Shown here piece by piece: positions 59,791 to 64,000 of a DNA stretch of 64,000 bases; position 1 is the stretch's first letter; the number at the start of each line of letters is the position of its first letter. The position numbers and the translations under genes are program-made. The stretch spans positions 463,160-527,159 of the forward strand of contig NW_022098067.1 in assembly GCF_002288925.2 (NCBI RefSeq), in the 5' to 3' direction. The notes under the pieces are model-generated. The model saw only the letters and a program-made list of their open reading frames with translations. It had not been told where the DNA came from and ran no database searches. The DNA comes from Delphinapterus leucas. Its lineage: Eukaryota > Chordata > Mammalia > Artiodactyla > Monodontidae.

Positions 59791-60384
59791 TCAATGGGAT
59801 GTTAAAACAGAAATTCCTATCTTGGAGCTTTAGTAAAGCCTACAAGAACTCCTAGTGTTTTCAAGAGGCCCAGCAGTGCAGAACTATGTAGCATATGCCA
59901 TGTTCCCCTTACATCCTAAAGCAGTGTGCTAGAGCACATCAGTTACAGCCTGACACTGGCTATCATCCACTCCAGGACTCAGATTGAGAGGGTAGCCACT
60001 ATCTGGAACATTGTTTGTCATGATGACAGAGGGAAAGGAAAACATGGTGAACACGTGTTTTTGGATGGGTGGCAGAGAAAACCACAAGTGAGTGCAGGGA
60101 GCTTGTGTTTAGGTATTTTCTTATAAACATTTTCACAGCCTTAAGCATACATGGATGTCGTGTTTTTGTCTCACTGTATACTTCCCAAACTTGATATTAG
60201 AAAGTTGGCATAGTGGAAATTGTTTCTTAAAATAAGAACCACCATTAAAGTGATGTATTTGCCGTTTTTAACTTTGCAACCTTGGATAAAACATTTAATT
60301 GTGTTGTGATTCAGTTTTGGCATCTGTATAATAATAATATATGCTTTATCTAGACATCACAGCATTGTATTGTTGAGAAAGTAA
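59791..60384. other. Gene-free interval with MIR-like end
   Basis: 60,265-60,370 is MIR-like (aaccttggataaaacatttaa, ggcatctgtataataataat). The rest is not recognised. Confidence 0.4.
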
Positions 60385-60485
60385 GGGACTTCCCTGGTGG
60401 TCCAGTGGTTAAGAATCTGTGCTTCCACTGCAGGGGGCGTGGGTTTGATCCCTGGTCGGGAAGCAGCCCAAACAAAAAACAAACA
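60385..60485 (+). mobile_element. CHR-1-type short tRNA SINE
   Basis: gggacttccctggtggtcca, gcttccactgcagggggcgt and gggtttgatccctggtcggg (B-box region), then a (caaa)n tail. Confidence 0.9.
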
Positions 60486-60656
60486 AAGAAAACAGTAAGA
60501 AAATATGAAGGTGCTATCAAAACTTCTAAGGGGAACATAATTATGTATCAGCTGGAGTCCTTAGTGTACAGCCAACCAAAAGTCAAGTTCTACTAGTCTA
60601 GAAAGGATAGTTACTTAAGGTAGTCCACATAATCAAAGAAGGATTGCAAAGAAGGA

Positions 60657-60806
60657 GGCGTCCCCCGGCCCGGGAAGATCCCACATGCCGCGGAGCGGCT
60701 GGGCTCGTGAGCCATGGCTGCTGAGCCTGCGCGTCCGGAGCCTGTGCTCTGCAACGGGAGAGGCCACAACACTGAGAGGCCTGCATACCGAAAAAAAGAA
60801 AAAAAT
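60657..60806 (+). mobile_element. 5'-truncated CHR-2-type SINE
   Basis: It lacks the tRNA-like head (no gggcttccctgg, no A box) and begins at cccccggcccgggaagatcc; the rest is intact to gcataccg and an A-rich tail. Without the internal promoter it cannot be transcribed as a SINE by itself. Confidence 0.9.
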
Positions 60807-63259
60807 AGCGTGATCTATACAGGGCAGTTTGACTAGGACTTAGCAAGTTCTTCGGCTTTGGTTAGGCATCACTTCTTTGGAAAGTCCATAGGTGACATGT
60901 GGGCAGTCACTGAAGGCCCTTCCTACTCAGCACTGAGCAGATTAGTTCACATGACTCTGCAGCCTAGTCAGCGAAGGCAGCGATTCCTAGAAAGGCAATA
61001 AATGATCTGCAAATAGTCTCAGACATTTACTTCGCACCCACACTGCTCTAGGCCCTGAAAATGACGATGTTGGCATTTCTTATCATTGAGTCTGATCCTC
61101 TCCAAGTGTTCCTCACAGATCTACTCCTTCATCTCTAGCCTCACAGAGACCTCATCCGAGATCAACTTCTATCCAACTCTTGAACCGACTCTAGCCAATT
61201 GTTATGGCATAAACTCTATGCTCTGCTTCTTTCAGGGCCTGGACTTTTAATTTGCAAGGGCCTTCTTGTCTCTAAGGAAAATATGGCTCATAAGAAACAA
61301 AAATTTTGTCTTTCAAATGCATTTTATTTATTTATTTTGTTACTATCATGAGGTTTCAAGAGCATATTTTTAAAGTAAAAAAAATTAAACATTAACTGAT
61401 TTTCATTTCTGACTTTACCATCATAATTCTCCTCGAGGCAATAAGAATGACACTGATTAAAATGTTCATGAACAAGAATGTTCAGAAAAGAAAAGCACAC
61501 AAAAATTTTTTCAAGATGTTTTCTCTCTATGGGCTAAACAACCAGAGAATTCTCAGATATGCTCATGGAGCCAGCCCTGTACACAACTTAAGAGAAAGTC
61601 AAGGCCTGAGCGACCTGCGGATTCATTCAGTGGAGCTCCAGGTTTCTGTGTCAGGGAGTGCTATGTGTTCACTGAAAGTCATTCTTTCTTATCCTGGAGA
61701 CATAGTAAGATTATATTTCCTGCCCTGCCATGAAAATCTCCTGCCTTAGGCTGCTCTTTACCTGCCAGTCAGCCAGATTCAAATCACTCAGGAGAGGATT
61801 CTATCATCCCAGGGAATAGTGGAGCCCCAAAATGGAAGTAGTCTAGATCCCTCAATCATCACATGGAAGATTGCCTGCAAAATACCACACTGAACTGTCA
61901 AATGAAGGAGAAATATGATTCTGCTATGTTAAGCCACTGAAATTTCAGGGTTGTTTATTGTAACACTTGCCATACCTTGACTGTATTTGTCAGGACTAGG
62001 CTATGTTACAATAACACCAAAATCTCAGCATCTTATCAAATGAAAATTAATTTCTTGTTTACAGTATGCCATCAAGAAGACTCTAGTCATCATAGCTAGG
62101 CTGATAAAAACCTCATCTTGACTTATGCTTCCATGATCACCACAGCAGTGGAAAAGAACTATGGTAAATCATACATTGGCTTTTAATGTTTCTGTGCATA
62201 TGTGATATATCACTTCTATCAAAACAAGTCAAATGGTCATGCTTATCTTTAAAAAGAACAAAGAAATGGAATCCTACTATGTGTCAAGAAAATGGAAATC
62301 CAGACATATTTGGTAAATGACAGTAATGACTACCACATGAATACAGACATTTGTGTTTGGAAGGAGGGTGCAGAAACATAAAATATGTTGTATAGAATAA
62401 GTAGGCAGCACGCAAGAAAGAAGCAGAGTAGCAGGCTAGTTAGCTGGACAGCCCTACTGTGCCTTGGCAAAATATTTAGTAAAACTGTCCCCAATGAGAA
62501 GTAGGAGTTAACCATGAACCTAGTGAGACTCTAATTCTATGGGAAGTAAATGGAGGCAGAGTGATAATGTGTCGGTTACAGTTATCTGCCTTTAGCAAGA
62601 TATTATGTGAAAGAGGGGAGCTCACATGAGAACTGTTTGGTTTTTTTTTAGGAGAGATAGAAGAGTACTAAGGAATTCTAGAGATCAAGGTCCTTTCAGG
62701 ATTAGAAAAGCTGACTGCTCCTAGATCCTAAGTAACAAAAGATAAGACTGGAAAAAATTTAAGTGACAAAGGCACTAAAATATCTCTGTTAAAATAAAAT
62801 GTGACTCAATCTTTTTGCAAAGATCAAATTAAGGTTTTTAACCTTGCCATCCAAACTTGTTGCTGCAGATAGCCTCAAGATAGCCATCCTTAATTAAGTT
62901 GAGAGTGGGGGGCATATGTATGAGGAAGCAAAGAAATAAATCATTCTCGAGAATTATATATGTATAAGAAAGAACTAGAAAGTGGAATTTAGAATATGGA
63001 AGTAAAAGCAAACATGTTAGAAAGTTTGCTAAGTTTAAGGGAATTGTGTTGTTCAAGAAACTAGGTACCTGGACTAAAAAAGACTTTGAGCCTTAAAACA
63101 ACCATCAAGCTCCTAGAATTTCCCCAGCAGGAAGACTGGATGTCTTATTTTTTTTGGTTTATAGGTTGCTGGGCCATGCGGAGCCACATTTGAACCTGCT
63201 GGAAAGGACTGTGCATCACATGGAAACCTTAGATCCCTTTCCTTTCTCTAATAAAGGAG
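60807..63259. other. Gene-free interval
   Basis: AT-rich, single-copy-looking sequence. A 100-codon frame at 61,447-61,749 has no recognisable domain or splice context. Nothing else supportable. Confidence 0.4.
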
Positions 63260-63269
63260 TCCCCAAAAT

Positions 63270-63965
63270 ATGTATTCATTGACTTCACAGCTCAATTCCT
63301 GACAAGGACACTAGATATATGATAGGAATAACTTCACTGGTGCTGAAACCATGCACCTCGGATTGGGACTTGAACACATGGGCTGGGACTCAAACCTAGC
63401 CAAAACCCAGATTGGGGCTTGAACCCATTGTATTTCAGTTGAAATCACACACCTGGTCTCAGGGCTTAATGAAGCTCAGGTTCTTTATGTCTCAGCACAG
63501 AAGGAATTCAGTGAGAGGCAAAGTGATAAGTAAGAAGTGGATGTATTTAGAGAGATACATATTCCATAGACAGAATGTGGTCCATCTCAAAAAGCTTGAG
63601 AGCGGCCCCAAAATATGGGGTGGTTAGTTTTTATGGGCTGGGTAATTTCATAGGCTAACAAGTGGGAGGATTATTCCAACTATTTTGGAGAAAGGGCAGG
63701 GATTTCCAGGATTTGGGCCTCCTCCCACTTTTTGGCCTTTTATGGTTGGCCTCAGAACTCTGTCATGGCACCTATGGGTGTGTCATTTAGCATGCTAATA
63801 TATTACAATGGGCGTACAATGAGGCTCAAGGTCTCCTGGCAGTCAAATCTTCCACCATATCGTACCTAGTTGGTTCTACCAGTTTTTCTCCTGTCCTCAA
63901 TGGCTATGTCATTCTTTTAAAGGTTGTGCCCTGCCCCCTTCCCTCCTGTTTCAGTTTCAGTGAAT
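63270..63965 (-). mobile_element. LTR-like (endogenous retroviral) stretch, antisense
   Basis: Phrases such as gcacagaaggaattcagtga, ggttagtttttatgggctgg, taatttcataggctaac and gtgtgtcatttagcatgcta recur in a cetartiodactyl LTR family I remember but cannot name. On the minus strand it reads like an LTR (ctctctaaatacatccactt near an R/U5 position). Boundaries are uncertain and no coding region was recognised. It may extend past the window. Confidence 0.45.
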
Positions 63966-64000
63966 ATATTTCTTAGTGGTGTAAAATTTCAAATTTTATA

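Noticed and set aside
61447..61749. 100-codon plus-strand frame
   Set aside because: No recognisable domain, no splice sites, and length within chance expectation.
53351..64000. First exon of DYNC2H1, the expected next gene
   Set aside because: No second CpG island and no matching N-terminal coding sequence; the human spacing (about 17 kb, from memory) places it beyond the window.

Overview
The window is nuclear DNA from a mammal, almost certainly a cetacean. The evidence is the many tRNA-derived SINEs of the CHR type (beginning gggcttccctggtgg and containing 'atgccgcggagc' and 'gagccatggc' blocks), alongside L1, L2, MIR and Tigger copies, spliced exons and one CpG-island promoter. I see no bacterial or viral replicon, operon, CRISPR array or origin.

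There is one protein-coding gene, DCUN1D5 (DCN1-like protein 5), complete and on the minus strand. Its eight coding exons lie between 52,894 (ATG) and 27,613 (stop). I rebuilt them by translation and splice sites: 86+92+71+92+109+105+103+56 = 714 nt, i.e. 237 codons plus a TAG stop, with every intron GT-AG and every phase compatible. The promoter is a CpG island at about 52,540-53,335 with an ETS/CRE composite site, a GC box and two inverted CCAAT boxes.

Layout: 1-27.3 kb is gene-free flank downstream of DCUN1D5. It is dominated by retrotransposons: a twin-primed L1 at 5.7-7.1 kb, a long antisense L1 at 7.3-13.1 kb with a CHR SINE nested in it and tandem GC-rich repeats at its 5' end, an old antisense L1 at 15.3 kb, an L2 at 20.5 kb, two long CHR-type SINEs at 23.1 and 24.0 kb, and a Tigger-type element at 25.7 kb. 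From 27.3 to 53.2 kb lies DCUN1D5; its 13.4-kb intron 4 carries a long decayed L1 (33.7-37.9 kb). From 53.3 to 64 kb lies upstream flank with SINEs, a 3.3-kb 5'-truncated L1 (56.5-59.8 kb) and an LTR-like stretch at the right edge. In human the next gene in this direction is DYNC2H1 and the gene beyond the other end is MMP13; no exon of either was recognised here.

I found no new biological system. The most unusual observations are the 50-60 bp tandem repeats at the 5' end of the antisense L1, several near-perfect hairpins that look like template-switch scars, two L1 copies with twin-priming inversions, and the ATG-free but open in-frame leader of DCUN1D5. Repeat family names come from remembered consensus sequences, not from a database search.
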